The notes below the pieces were generated by a model. The model searched no databases and was not told where the DNA came from. It saw nothing but the letters and a program-made list of their open reading frames with translations. The translations under genes were made by a program, and so were the position numbers. From the NCBI GenBank assembly GCA_026014515.1, contig JAOZIG010000308.1, positions 1-20,386 of the forward strand: 20,386 bases of DNA. The letters run 5' to 3'. Each line of letters starts with the position of its first letter. Positions within the stretch are counted from its first letter, which is position 1. Positions 5,386 to 13,275 of this stretch are shown here, in pieces. The stretch comes from Candidatus Bathyarchaeota archaeon. Lineage in GTDB: Archaea > Thermoproteota > Bathyarchaeia > TCS64.

Positions 5386-7484
5386 GTCAAGACTTTGACG
5401 TAATGCCCGGAAACAAGGCAGTAGCCCACGGCGTAAGACTGGCTCGCACCGAGGTAGTGCCAGCATACCCCATCACACCACAGACCACCATCATCGAGTA
5501 CCTAGCAGACTTTGTAGCGAACGGTAAACTGGATGCAGAGTATATTCACACTGATGGCGAACACAGCTGCATGGGTGCCGCAGTAGGAGCCTCCATGACA
5601 GGAGCTAGAACCTTCACCGCAACATGCAGCGAAGGACTCGCCTACATGCATGAAGTAGTAGCACAAGCCACCAACTACAGGACCCCCTTAGTCATGGCGG
5701 TGACCAACAGAACCCTCGGATGGTACTGGGCACTGGGACCAGACTACAGCGATGTCCAACCAGAGTTAAATCTGGGTTGGCTTGTAAGCTTCGTTGAATC
5801 CAATCAAGAGTGTCTCGACACGGTTCTCCAACTCTATAAGATAGCTGAGGACAGACGAGTATTGTTACCCGCCATGATGAACCTTGATGGGTTTTATCTG
5901 AGTTACAGCCATGAACGCGTCTATTTACCTGATCAGGATATGGTTGATGATTGGCTACCACGATACGATGCACCATATCCGTTGGACCCTACGGTTAACA
6001 ACAAGGTCCCCACCAGCATCCTTGGTGCTCCTCATCATACAACTTACCGTAGAATCCACGAGGAAGTACTTGAAGACGCGAAACAGGTCATCAAAGAGGT
6101 TGACCAGAGCTACAAGGAGACCTTCGGCAGAGGATACGGTGGATTAATCGAGGAATACCGCTGCGAGGACACGGAAAGTCTACTTGTGACAGCTGGCTCC
6201 ATGACCACTGCGACACGAAGAGCCGTTGACCGCCTCAGAGACGAGGGTGAGAAGATTGGTTTGGTGAAGGTTAGGTTCCTTCGTCCATTCCCATGGGAAG
6301 AGTTCAGACAGCTATCCCAACGGGTTCACGCGATAGGCGTAGTTGACCGAATGATCCAGCATGGCACAGGCGGAGGCATGATATTCAATGACCTACGAGC
6401 TGCCTTATGCAATATTGAGGGGCGTTGTCCTGTGATCAACTTTATCACTGGTCTGGGTGGTGAGGATGTGCCCATTGATGACCTCTATGTGATGGGTAAG
6501 AAGGTGGTGAAGACCGCTAAGACTGGTAAGATCGAGAAAGAGGTGGAGTTTGTTGAGCACCCAGCAGCGAAACCTGAGAAACCTATCGAGGTGGAAACTG
6601 ATAACCCGATTTACCCGAGTGGAGCAGGATGCGCTGGCTGTGGAAGCAGCATAATCATCAGACACATCATGGACATATTGGGAGACAATACCATAGTAGT
6701 CAACCCACCGAGCTGCAGCGTCGTCAACTATACACCAGTAGCGCGAAACCCATGGCTTCTTGCAAACTTTGCGGCGGGTGGAGCTTACGCGTCAGGCGTC
6801 TACCGTGGTTTGAAGGCTCGTGGTAAGGCTGACAAGGTGTATGTGACGGGTTATGCTGGTGATGGGGGTACTGTTGATATTGGGTTGCAGAGTCTGAGTG
6901 GTGCCGCTGAGCGTAACGAGAGTATCATGTGGGTATGTTATGATAACGAGGCTTACATGAATACAGGTATCCAGAGAAGTGGAAGCACCCCCATTTATAG
7001 CAATACTACCAGTACACCGGCTGGCACGGAGTGGAGTGGAAAACCCACCAGACGCAAAAATATGGCACTGGTCATGGCAGCACACAGAATACCCTACATC
7101 GCCACAGCAAGCATCGCCTACATTCCTGATCTGCGTAAGAAGATCAAACGAGCAGCGGAGATCACACGTAACGGTGAGGGAATGGCGTTCATCCACGTGC
7201 ATCAGCCATGTACCACAGGCTGGTATTATCCACCCGAGATGACAGTCACCATGGGCAGACTAGCGGTTCAGACTGGGGCTTGGCCTGTACTGGAGATTGA
7301 TCAAGGCAAGCTAACGTTGAACGTGAAGCCAAAGGAGTTGAAGCCTATCAAGGAGTATCTTGATCCCCAGAAGCGGTTCCGGCATGTGAAGGATGATCAG
7401 GCTCTCAGACTGGAGTCTATGCTGTTGAATGACTGGAATGGGCTTCTTGAGATGGAGAAATTCGACAAACTACCTTGGTATTAA
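5382..7484 (+). CDS. porAB: Fused alpha-beta subunit of pyruvate/2-oxoacid:ferredoxin oxidoreductase, copy 1
   Basis: A 700-residue protein joining a PorA-like alpha subunit (about 1-390) to a PorB-like beta subunit (about 410-700) by a short Pro/Glu-rich linker (392-408). Alpha shows YPITPQT (29-35), Glu60 in DGEHSC (position of the TPP-contacting glutamate), TCSEGL (81-86), Arg110 in NRTL (position of the substrate-carboxylate arginine) and DYSD (121-124). Beta shows the cluster cysteines Cys417, Cys420, Cys445 and Cys610 (GCAGCG, PSC, HQPC) and the TPP motif GDGGTVDIGLQ to YDNEAYMNTG (493-529). It catalyses CoA-dependent oxidation of a 2-oxoacid to acyl-CoA and CO2. Alpha and beta are usually separate in archaeal PORs; in IorA they are fused but with a C-terminal ferredoxin domain, which is absent here. 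The substrate is uncertain because LGWYWALGP replaces the usual residues after the arginine. Third-position base use changes to G/T-rich around 6800-6960. Confidence 0.92.
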   Translation: MSQDFDVMPGNKAVAHGVRLARTEVVPAYPITPQTTIIEYLADFVANGKLDAEYIHTDGEHSCMGAAVGASMTGARTFTATCSEGLAYMHEVVAQATNYRTPLVMAVTNRTLGWYWALGPDYSDVQPELNLGWLVSFVESNQECLDTVLQLYKIAEDRRVLLPAMMNLDGFYLSYSHERVYLPDQDMVDDWLPRYDAPYPLDPTVNNKVPTSILGAPHHTTYRRIHEEVLEDAKQVIKEVDQSYKETFGRGYGGLIEEYRCEDTESLLVTAGSMTTATRRAVDRLRDEGEKIGLVKVRFLRPFPWEEFRQLSQRVHAIGVVDRMIQHGTGGGMIFNDLRAALCNIEGRCPVINFITGLGGEDVPIDDLYVMGKKVVKTAKTGKIEKEVEFVEHPAAKPEKPIEVETDNPIYPSGAGCAGCGSSIIIRHIMDILGDNTIVVNPPSCSVVNYTPVARNPWLLANFAAGGAYASGVYRGLKARGKADKVYVTGYAGDGGTVDIGLQSLSGAAERNESIMWVCYDNEAYMNTGIQRSGSTPIYSNTTSTPAGTEWSGKPTRRKNMALVMAAHRIPYIATASIAYIPDLRKKIKRAAEITRNGEGMAFIHVHQPCTTGWYYPPEMTVTMGRLAVQTGAWPVLEIDQGKLTLNVKPKELKPIKEYLDPQKRFRHVKDDQALRLESMLLNDWNGLLEMEKFDKLPWY

Positions 7485-7545
7485 CAACCATCATCCTCTA
7501 TTTATTGTATATATTTTACAAATATACTAGGGATAATGTTATTAC

Positions 7546-7563
7546 TGGAATAATTTAATTCCA
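7546..7563. promoter_or_regulatory. Inverted repeat upstream of the gamma subunit gene
   Basis: TGGAAT, a 6-base AT spacer (AATTTA), then ATTCCA form a perfect 6-bp inverted repeat 79-96 bases before the porG start, inside an AT-rich stretch. It could be an operator over an internal promoter of the operon or the end of the upstream transcript. The 157-base gap otherwise holds AT-rich promoter-like sequence. Confidence 0.35.
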
Positions 7564-7577
7564 ATAGAGTCGAGATG

Positions 7578-7602
7578 ATTTGGGCAAAACTATCCCCCAA
7601 AT
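7578..7602 (+). promoter_or_regulatory. Leader hairpin before the gamma subunit gene
   Basis: ATTTGGG (7578-7584) and CCCAAAT (7596-7602) form a perfect 7-bp stem with an 11-base loop, 39 bases before the ATG of porG. It could stabilise or regulate an mRNA starting in this gap. Confidence 0.35.
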
Positions 7603-7641
7603 GGCCCTTCAACCCGACATCATACTTTTGAGGAATAAGAA

Positions 7642-8202
7642 ATGGTAGATGAAATTAGGCTTCACGGCATGGGCGGTCAAGGCGTCGTCGCATGCGGTGA
7701 GCTTATTGCGATTGCGGCGAGCTATGATGACAAGTTCTGCCGCGCTTTCCCCATGTATGGCAGCGCCCGAAGGGGGGCACCCGTTCTTGCGTTTGCCCAG
7801 ATTGGTGAAGAGAGCGAAGCAACAAGATCCATGATCTACTACCCAGAGTACCTTCTAGTACTTGATCCATTGATGCCCGAGCAGATGGACATCACACAGG
7901 GACTGAAGGACAAAGGCGTAGTAATATGGAACACACACAAGACACCAGACGAGACCAAGGAGATATTCAAGAAAGACCTCGGAACCGTCGGCGTAGTGGA
8001 CGCGACAGCCGTCGCGGTAGAGATCATCGGAAGACCCATCCCTAACACGGTGATGCTAGGCGCATTCGCCAAGACAACTGGCTTGTTGAAGATGGAGAGT
8101 ATATTCAAGGCAATCGATAAACGGTTCCCACCGAGGCTAGCCGAGCCAAACAAGAAGGCAGCACAGGCAGGCTACGATAGGGCTGTCGTCAAGAAATACT
8201 GA
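7642..8202 (+). CDS. porG: 2-oxoacid:ferredoxin oxidoreductase gamma subunit
   Basis: A 186-residue gamma subunit. It begins with the family signature LHGMGGQGVVACGELIAIA and has FPMYGSARRGAPVLAF, both diagnostic of POR gamma chains, followed by LLVLDP and PNTVMLGAFAKTTGLL. In these enzymes gamma closes over the alpha-beta core and belongs to every four-subunit complex. The ATG has GAGG 8 bases upstream (7630-7633). It lies 157 bases after the first alpha-beta fusion and 10 bases before the second delta gene, so it probably heads a porG-porD-porAB operon. It is the only gamma gene visible for two alpha-beta fusions, and may serve both (inference). Confidence 0.92.
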   Translation: MVDEIRLHGMGGQGVVACGELIAIAASYDDKFCRAFPMYGSARRGAPVLAFAQIGEESEATRSMIYYPEYLLVLDPLMPEQMDITQGLKDKGVVIWNTHKTPDETKEIFKKDLGTVGVVDATAVAVEIIGRPIPNTVMLGAFAKTTGLLKMESIFKAIDKRFPPRLAEPNKKAAQAGYDRAVVKKY

Positions 8203-8212
8203 GGATAATAGA

Positions 8213-8491
8213 ATGTCACAGGATAAATCAAAGATAACAGGATTCGGCTTAAACGACTTCAGCAAAAAGGGCGGCAAATATGTCGCCAACTGGCGCGTTT
8301 TCAAGCCTATAATTGACAAGGACGGCTGTATAGGCTGTGGCCTATGTATCAGCTATTGTCCAGAGGAAGCGATCACCAAGGATGAGAACGGTAAGGCAGA
8401 GATAGATTACAGGTTCTGTAAGGGCTGCGGTATCTGCGCCAATGAGTGCCCACAGAAAGTCATTGAAATGATAAAGGAGGAGGAAGCGTAA
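8213..8491 (+). CDS. porD: 2-oxoacid:ferredoxin oxidoreductase delta subunit, copy 2
   Basis: A 92-residue subunit with two [4Fe-4S] motifs (CIGCGLCISYCP and CKGCGICANECP) after the PorD-type GGKYVANWRVFKPIID segment. It aligns along its whole length with the copy at 5113, with only small differences in the N-terminal tail. It carries electrons out of the complex to ferredoxin. The ATG is preceded by TGAGGAT. The stop codon overlaps the next start by one base (TAATG), and a strong GGAGG ribosome site for the alpha-beta gene lies within its last codons. The gene order gamma, delta, alpha-beta is the standard archaeal POR order. Confidence 0.92.
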   Translation: MSQDKSKITGFGLNDFSKKGGKYVANWRVFKPIIDKDGCIGCGLCISYCPEEAITKDENGKAEIDYRFCKGCGICANECPQKVIEMIKEEEA

Positions 8492-10590
8492 TGCCACAAG
8501 ACTTTGACGTAATGCCGGGAAACAAGGCGATAGCCCACGGCGTAAGACTGGCAAGAACAGAGGTCATACCCGCGTTCCCAATCACACCACAGACAACCAT
8601 CATCGAGTACCTCAGCGACTTTGTAGCTGATGGAAAACTAGACGCAGAGTACATCCACACAGAGGGTGAACACAGCTGTATGGCAGCCGCAGTAGGCGCA
8701 TCACTGGTCGGAGCAAGAACATTCACCGCCACATGCAGCGAAGGCTTGGCCTACATGCATGAGATCGTCGCACAGGCAGTCAACTACAGGACACCTATAG
8801 TCATGGCAGTAGCCAACAGGACCCTTGGATGGTACTGGAGCCTCGGACCAGACTACAGCGACATCATGCCAGAGATGAACCTCGGATGGCTCGTCAACTT
8901 CGTTGAGACCAACCAAGAATGCCTCGACATGACCTTGATGAACTTCAAGATCGCAGAGGACTATCGTGTACTGCTACCAACCATGATCAGCCTAGACGGC
9001 TTCTACCTGAGCTATAGTCAGGAGCGTGTCTATATGCCAGATCAGGATGCGGTTGACGAGTGGCTGCCAGCATACAAGGCACCATACCCAGTTGACCCCA
9101 CCATCAGCGACGCGTACCCTGTAGCATCAATCCCAGCAGAGATGCACACACCCATGCGCAAAGAGTACGAGAAACTACTCAACGGCGCCAAGGATGTAAT
9201 CAGAGAGGTCGACAAGAGCTTCGGCGAGACCTTTGGACGAAGCTATGGAGGACTCGTAGAGAAGTACAGATGTGAAGATGCGGAAAGCCTCATGGTTACA
9301 ATGGGCAGCATGACCACAGCGGCACGTAGGGCGGTTGACAAGCTCAGGAATGAGGGTGAGAAGATCGGCTTACTGAAGCTCAGGTATATGCGTCCATTCC
9401 CCAACGAGGAACTAATCGAGCTAGCCGAACAGGTGGACAGCATCGGTGTCGTTGACCGTGTACTGATGCATGGTACAGGCGGCGGTATGGCGTTCCAGGA
9501 CGTGAAATCATACCTGTATAACACAGGCATCCGTGTACCAGTTCAGGGATTCGTAACAGGACTCGGCGGCGAGGACATACCCATCGATGACTTGTACAAG
9601 ATGAGCAAGAAGGTCATCAACAACAAGGGTAAACGCCTCACAGAGGAAGTCGAGTTCGTATCACACCCATTCCCAGGAATGGCACCACCAGTAGAAATCC
9701 AGAACGATAGCTGCATGGCACCCGGTAGCGATGGCTGCGCAGGTTGTGGAGCAAGCATCATAGTCAGGACACTGCTGAACACATTGGGCAAGAACACCAT
9801 CGTAATGAACCCACCAAACTGCAGTGGCGTCAACTATGGTGGAGTCGTAAAGGTTCCATGGGTCTTAGCTAACTTCGCGGCAGCAGCAGCCTACGAGACT
9901 GGTGCATACCGTGCATTGAAGGCAAAGGGCAAGGCAGACAAGGTCTATGTGACTAGCTATGCTGGTGACGGCGGTACCTATGACATTGGACTCCAAAGCA
10001 TCAGCGGAGCCGCTGAGCGTGGAGAATCCATAATCTGGCTATGCTATGATAACGAGGCATACATGAACACAGGCATCCAGAGGAGCGGAAGCACCCCTGA
10101 GTTCGCAGCTACAAGCACTACACCAGTCGGTTCAGTGTGGAAGGGTAAGCCCCAGCGCCGCAAGAACATGCTGATGATCATGGCGGCACACAGAATACCC
10201 TACATCGCATCAGCGAGCCTAAGCTACATCCCGGACTTCAAACGCAAGATACAGAAGGCAGCCGAGATCACCAGAAACGGGGAGGGCATGGCGTACATAC
10301 AGGTACACCAGCCATGTACAACAGGATGGTACTTCGACCCAGCCAAGACCGTTGAGATCGGAAGACTCGCAGTCCAGACAGGCGCGTACCCAATCGCTGA
10401 GATCGACCACGGAGAGTTCAAGCTGAACATCAAGCCCCGTGAGCTGAAACCAGTGAAAGAGTACCTAGACCCACAGAGAAGGTTCCGCCACGTTGATGAA
10501 GACCTCCTTGAGATAATTCAGGGACACATCACCGAGGACTGGAGCAGCTACCTGAAGCTGGATGAGCAGGGCAAGCTACCCTGGTACTAA
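8491..10590 (+). CDS. porAB: Fused alpha-beta subunit of pyruvate/2-oxoacid:ferredoxin oxidoreductase, copy 2
   Basis: A 699-residue paralogue of the protein at 5382, colinear without gaps over about the first 375 residues; by hand count about 105 of the first 120 residues are identical. It keeps the alpha motifs (YPITPQT appears as FPITPQT; Glu60; Arg110; DYSD 121-124) and the beta cluster cysteines (416, 419, 444, 609), with the TPP region GDGGTYDIGLQ to YDNEAYMNTG. The linker (about 391-408) differs most, using HPFPGMAPP in place of the Lys/Glu-rich version. Both end in LPWY. The substrate loop LGWYWSLGP is shared with copy 1, so the pair differs more in linker and surface than in active site. 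It follows porG and porD in a tight operon and is followed by T-runs. Two substrates, two expression conditions or dosage could explain the duplication. Confidence 0.92.
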   Translation: MPQDFDVMPGNKAIAHGVRLARTEVIPAFPITPQTTIIEYLSDFVADGKLDAEYIHTEGEHSCMAAAVGASLVGARTFTATCSEGLAYMHEIVAQAVNYRTPIVMAVANRTLGWYWSLGPDYSDIMPEMNLGWLVNFVETNQECLDMTLMNFKIAEDYRVLLPTMISLDGFYLSYSQERVYMPDQDAVDEWLPAYKAPYPVDPTISDAYPVASIPAEMHTPMRKEYEKLLNGAKDVIREVDKSFGETFGRSYGGLVEKYRCEDAESLMVTMGSMTTAARRAVDKLRNEGEKIGLLKLRYMRPFPNEELIELAEQVDSIGVVDRVLMHGTGGGMAFQDVKSYLYNTGIRVPVQGFVTGLGGEDIPIDDLYKMSKKVINNKGKRLTEEVEFVSHPFPGMAPPVEIQNDSCMAPGSDGCAGCGASIIVRTLLNTLGKNTIVMNPPNCSGVNYGGVVKVPWVLANFAAAAAYETGAYRALKAKGKADKVYVTSYAGDGGTYDIGLQSISGAAERGESIIWLCYDNEAYMNTGIQRSGSTPEFAATSTTPVGSVWKGKPQRRKNMLMIMAAHRIPYIASASLSYIPDFKRKIQKAAEITRNGEGMAYIQVHQPCTTGWYFDPAKTVEIGRLAVQTGAYPIAEIDHGEFKLNIKPRELKPVKEYLDPQRRFRHVDEDLLEIIQGHITEDWSSYLKLDEQGKLPWY

Positions 10591-10599
10591 CCCCCCACA

Positions 10600-10613
10600 T
10601 TTTTTCCTTTTTT
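10600..10613 (+). terminator. Oligo-T terminator after the second alpha-beta gene
   Basis: Two runs of six T separated by CC begin 10 bases after the stop codon at 10590. This is a typical archaeal T-rich terminator and ends the porG-porD-porAB operon. Confidence 0.6.
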
Positions 10614-10653
10614 AGTCGAATATTTCTAAAACTATCAGTATCTACTATAGGCT

Positions 10654-11718
10654 ATGCCAAAGATAATCACAAAAGATGATGTACAAGCCCTAGCCATAGG
10701 TGGTACAATCCTCGGTGGAGGAGGCGGAGGCGGAACAGCAAACGGTCTCCGTGAAGGATATTTAGCGCTTGAACTGGGAAAAGTTGAACTCTGGAGCCCA
10801 GAGGAAGCAAACCCAGACTGGAAAGTAATCACAAGCGCAGCACTAGGCGCACCCACACAGCCCGGTGAGACCAAGCCTATGCACTTCATAAGGGCAGCAC
10901 AACTTCTCAGAGACATTGGAGTCGAGTTCCATGGCGTAATCGCAGCTGAGAACGGGGGAAGAAACAGCTTTGGAGGCTGGCTGATAGCAGCAGCCCTAGG
11001 TTTACCCGTAGTGGATACCCCGGGTGATGGAAGGGCTCACCCAACAGCGTTGATGGGAAGTATGGGGCTCCATAAGACAAGATACGATAGCGTAAAGGTT
11101 GGCGTCACTGAAGGCAGCGAGGTGGTCTCATATGGTAGCCTTCAGACAACAGGCGCAGCCATCAGGGCTCAGGCGGGGTACATGAAGGCGCTGATAGCCA
11201 TGGCTCGTGACCCTGTTCCCGTGAGTTATACCCTTGAGCATGGAGCTCCGGGTGCCATCAAACTGGCGATAAACCTTGGTTACAAGTATATGGAAGCAGG
11301 AGAAGACCCAGATAAACGAGTAGAGGCGTCAACGGAGTTTCTTGATGGAGAGTTTATTTGTAAGGCGAAGATTGTTGAGAAAACCATTGAAGCAAAGGGA
11401 GGGTTTGATGTTGGTTTGATGACCCTCAGCGATGGTGAAGAGGAGTGGGAGCTCAGCTATGTCAACGAGTATATGACCCTTGAAAAAGATGGTGAGAGGC
11501 TTGCTACTTTCCCTGATCTCATGACCACCTTCAATGAGAAGGGAGAGCCAGTCACCAGCGCCCTTCTTGAGAAAGGCGAGACAATCTATCTGGTTAATGT
11601 TCCCAAGGAGAAGATACCAGTCGGAGACGGTAACAAATACGCTGACGCCTTTGTACCTATTGAGGCTGCCCTAGGTAAACCCATTATAGAATACCTGAAG
11701 GGCTACCTCAAGGGCTAA
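10654..11718 (+). CDS. DUF917 family protein (COG3535)
   Basis: A 354-residue protein with the DUF917 hallmark: an N-terminal glycine-rich stretch GGTILGGGGGGGTANGLREG (about 17-36), then VEFHGVIAAENGGRNSFGGW and GLPVVDTPGDGRAHPTALMG. The family has about 350-370 residues and is often encoded beside hydantoinase/oxoprolinase-type enzymes; some members act on thiohydantoin-type rings. Its reaction is not established in general. Here it precedes a putative glycosidase and two D-aminoacylase-like amidohydrolases, which suggests a role in breaking cyclic or modified amino acid derivatives (inference). The ATG at 10654 has no clear Shine-Dalgarno, but an AT-rich box (GAATATTTCTAAAAC near 10618-10632) lies about 29 bases upstream, suggesting a leaderless or short-leader transcript. 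Confidence 0.85.
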   Translation: MPKIITKDDVQALAIGGTILGGGGGGGTANGLREGYLALELGKVELWSPEEANPDWKVITSAALGAPTQPGETKPMHFIRAAQLLRDIGVEFHGVIAAENGGRNSFGGWLIAAALGLPVVDTPGDGRAHPTALMGSMGLHKTRYDSVKVGVTEGSEVVSYGSLQTTGAAIRAQAGYMKALIAMARDPVPVSYTLEHGAPGAIKLAINLGYKYMEAGEDPDKRVEASTEFLDGEFICKAKIVEKTIEAKGGFDVGLMTLSDGEEEWELSYVNEYMTLEKDGERLATFPDLMTTFNEKGEPVTSALLEKGETIYLVNVPKEKIPVGDGNKYADAFVPIEAALGKPIIEYLKGYLKG

Positions 11719-11733
11719 CCACTATTCTTTTAC

Positions 11734-11763
11734 CCTCCACTGATCATAAAGAACTAGTGGAGG
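11734..11763 (+). promoter_or_regulatory. Hairpin covering the ribosome site of the 66-aa gene
   Basis: CCTCCACT (11734-11741) pairs perfectly with AGTGGAGG (11756-11763) across a 14-base loop. The 3' arm contains the GGAGG just before the TTG start at 11767, so folding would hide the ribosome-binding site. It could equally act as a terminator for the DUF917 transcript. Confidence 0.5.
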
Positions 11764-11766
11764 ACA

Positions 11767-11967
11767 TTGTCTGACATAGAACTAACCTCAGCGGAGCAAA
11801 AAGTCTACGACAGGGTCTGCCAAGGCGATATAATGTGTAAAGACCTCACACCATGGGAGAGCGGCGCAGTGCCCAGCCTTGTCCAGAAAGGCTTGGTGGA
11901 GATCTATAAGCTAAACGTCTCGACAAGTCGTGTCAGGATGCTCAAGTTTATGAGGCTTAAGACCTAG
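11767..11967 (+). CDS. Small hypothetical protein, possible winged-helix domain
   Basis: A 66-residue protein I cannot assign. The start is a TTG (reads LSDIELTSAE, initiated as Met) with GGAGG only 3 bases upstream. The pattern TSAEQKVYDRVCQG, then WESGAVPSLVQKGLVEIYKLNV, then RVRMLKFMRLK resembles a minimal helix-turn-helix with a short wing, as in small archaeal regulators. There are two cysteines (residues 18 and 24) but no metal motif. It sits 48 bases after the DUF917 gene and 44 bases before the glycosidase-like gene, which has its own promoter. A regulator of these neighbours is possible but not shown. Confidence 0.6.
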   Translation: MSDIELTSAEQKVYDRVCQGDIMCKDLTPWESGAVPSLVQKGLVEIYKLNVSTSRVRMLKFMRLKT

Positions 11968-11981
11968 TTTTCTTTCCTATA

Positions 11982-11993
11982 TTTTATATAAAA
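11982..11993 (+). promoter_or_regulatory. TATA box of the GHL15-like gene
   Basis: TTTTATATAAAA is a near-ideal archaeal box A, centred about 25 bases before the ATG at 12012. Transcription should start at or next to the start codon, so this gene is probably leaderless; no Shine-Dalgarno is visible before it. Confidence 0.75.
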
Positions 11994-12011
11994 ACCTGTA
12001 TTGGTCTCATT

Positions 12012-13244
12012 ATGAATAAACGGGCACTCATTGTTATCGCTGTACTGATTCCTTTACTGGTTATAGGCGGTATAATACTAGGTGAGGAGGATAAAACACC
12101 ATCAGAGCCACAAGACCAGACAGGTGAAATAGAGACACCCACAGAAAACCCAGACGAAACAACAGAAACCCCCACCGAGACCCCAGATGACACCCCAATA
12201 GAAACCGAATCAGATTACCCCAAGATAGCAAGCTGGCTAGCCAAGAAAGAGGAGCTTATCGAGAGCGGCAAACCCTATGACTTGGTGATGGCCGGCTGGT
12301 TCACCCCAGAGGAAGCAACACAACTCAAGGAAAACAATCCTGACGTATTACTGTTAGCTGGTTTGACTACCACATGGGTCTGGGATAACCCGGGTTGGAT
12401 GACCTTCTTGGTGACTGTTGCTAACTATGGTATGGATACCCCGGTGGAGATCAATGAGGATATGTATCTGCATGACTCGGAGGGTGACCGCTGTGGCTTC
12501 GGGTGGGCTTCAGAGGAGTGGAACCATGAGGAAATATGGGCTATGGACCCGCGTGATCCTGAGTGGTTTGACCTCATCACTACTTTCTACAGCGTTGTAC
12601 TTGATCAGCCTCAACATGATGGCATAATCGTGGATATGGTAGTCGAGAAACAGTACTGGTGCCCCGAGATCAGCGACGAGGAGTGGCTGACAGCAACCAA
12701 AAACATCTATGATACGATAGCTGCTTTGAACACACAGGATAAGCTTGTTATCTTCAACGCAGGGGCACGCCTATCAGATATTGACGAGTATGGTGAGTAT
12801 TTTGATGGGTATCTGATGGAGAACTTTATGGGTGAACAGCTAAAGACCACCTACGCTGAGGGATTGGAGGCAGCGGACAGTGATTATATTGTCATCTATA
12901 ATGTTGACACCGATGACACAGGCATACAGGTTCACGCCAAGATGAGGCTAGGACTCACCCTCAGCTTACTCAACGACAACACCTACTTTACCTATGATTT
13001 TGGTCCACGAGACCATGGACAAGCATGGTGGTACCCAGAATACGACGTAGAACTAGGTGAACCACTGGGGGACTATTATGAATCTGATGGAGCATACATC
13101 AGGGAGTTTGAAAACGGGTACGTGGTCTCTGCACCAGACGGAGCCACATTGAGCTTTGATGAAACCCTCACTGATGTCACAAGCGGAGAAACAGGCACCA
13201 GCTTCACAATAGATGCGGGAGATGGACGAATCTATACACGGTAA
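12012..13244 (+). CDS. Membrane-anchored putative glycoside hydrolase (GHL15-like)
   Basis: A 410-residue protein. A short basic start (MNKR) and a hydrophobic segment (about 5-23) form a signal or N-terminal anchor. A Thr/Pro/Glu-rich linker (about 27-65) follows, so the catalytic domain (about 69-400) should sit outside the cell. The domain shows LVMAGWFTPEEATQL, DGIIVDMVVEKQYW, FDGYLMENF, FTYDFGPRDHGQAWWYPEYD and LGEPLG. This pattern resembles the predicted glycosyl hydrolase family GHL15 (TIM barrel). Catalytic residues are likely among the Asp/Glu of DGIIVDM and YLMENF, but that is inference, as is the substrate. The gene has its own strong TATA box. It could be a surface enzyme for polysaccharide or glycoconjugate breakdown, feeding the adjoining deacylases. 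Confidence 0.72.
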   Translation: MNKRALIVIAVLIPLLVIGGIILGEEDKTPSEPQDQTGEIETPTENPDETTETPTETPDDTPIETESDYPKIASWLAKKEELIESGKPYDLVMAGWFTPEEATQLKENNPDVLLLAGLTTTWVWDNPGWMTFLVTVANYGMDTPVEINEDMYLHDSEGDRCGFGWASEEWNHEEIWAMDPRDPEWFDLITTFYSVVLDQPQHDGIIVDMVVEKQYWCPEISDEEWLTATKNIYDTIAALNTQDKLVIFNAGARLSDIDEYGEYFDGYLMENFMGEQLKTTYAEGLEAADSDYIVIYNVDTDDTGIQVHAKMRLGLTLSLLNDNTYFTYDFGPRDHGQAWWYPEYDVELGEPLGDYYESDGAYIREFENGYVVSAPDGATLSFDETLTDVTSGETGTSFTIDAGDGRIYTR

Positions 13245-13275
13245 ACACTAATACCCTAGGGACACTCTCACAGGT

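Noticed and set aside
6792..7202. 136-codon minus-strand open frame within the first alpha-beta fusion
   Set aside because: It lies wholly inside conserved TPP-domain coding sequence and its translation is Cys/Thr/Ser-rich without a family pattern.
5382..10590. Indolepyruvate oxidoreductase IorA as identity of the fusions
   Set aside because: IorA also fuses alpha and beta domains, but it ends in a ferredoxin domain; here delta is a separate gene and the motifs match POR alpha and beta.
10713..10743. Glycine-codon-rich run in the DUF917 gene as a simple repeat or sequencing error
   Set aside because: The glycine-rich loop is a hallmark of the family and the frame continues normally on both sides.
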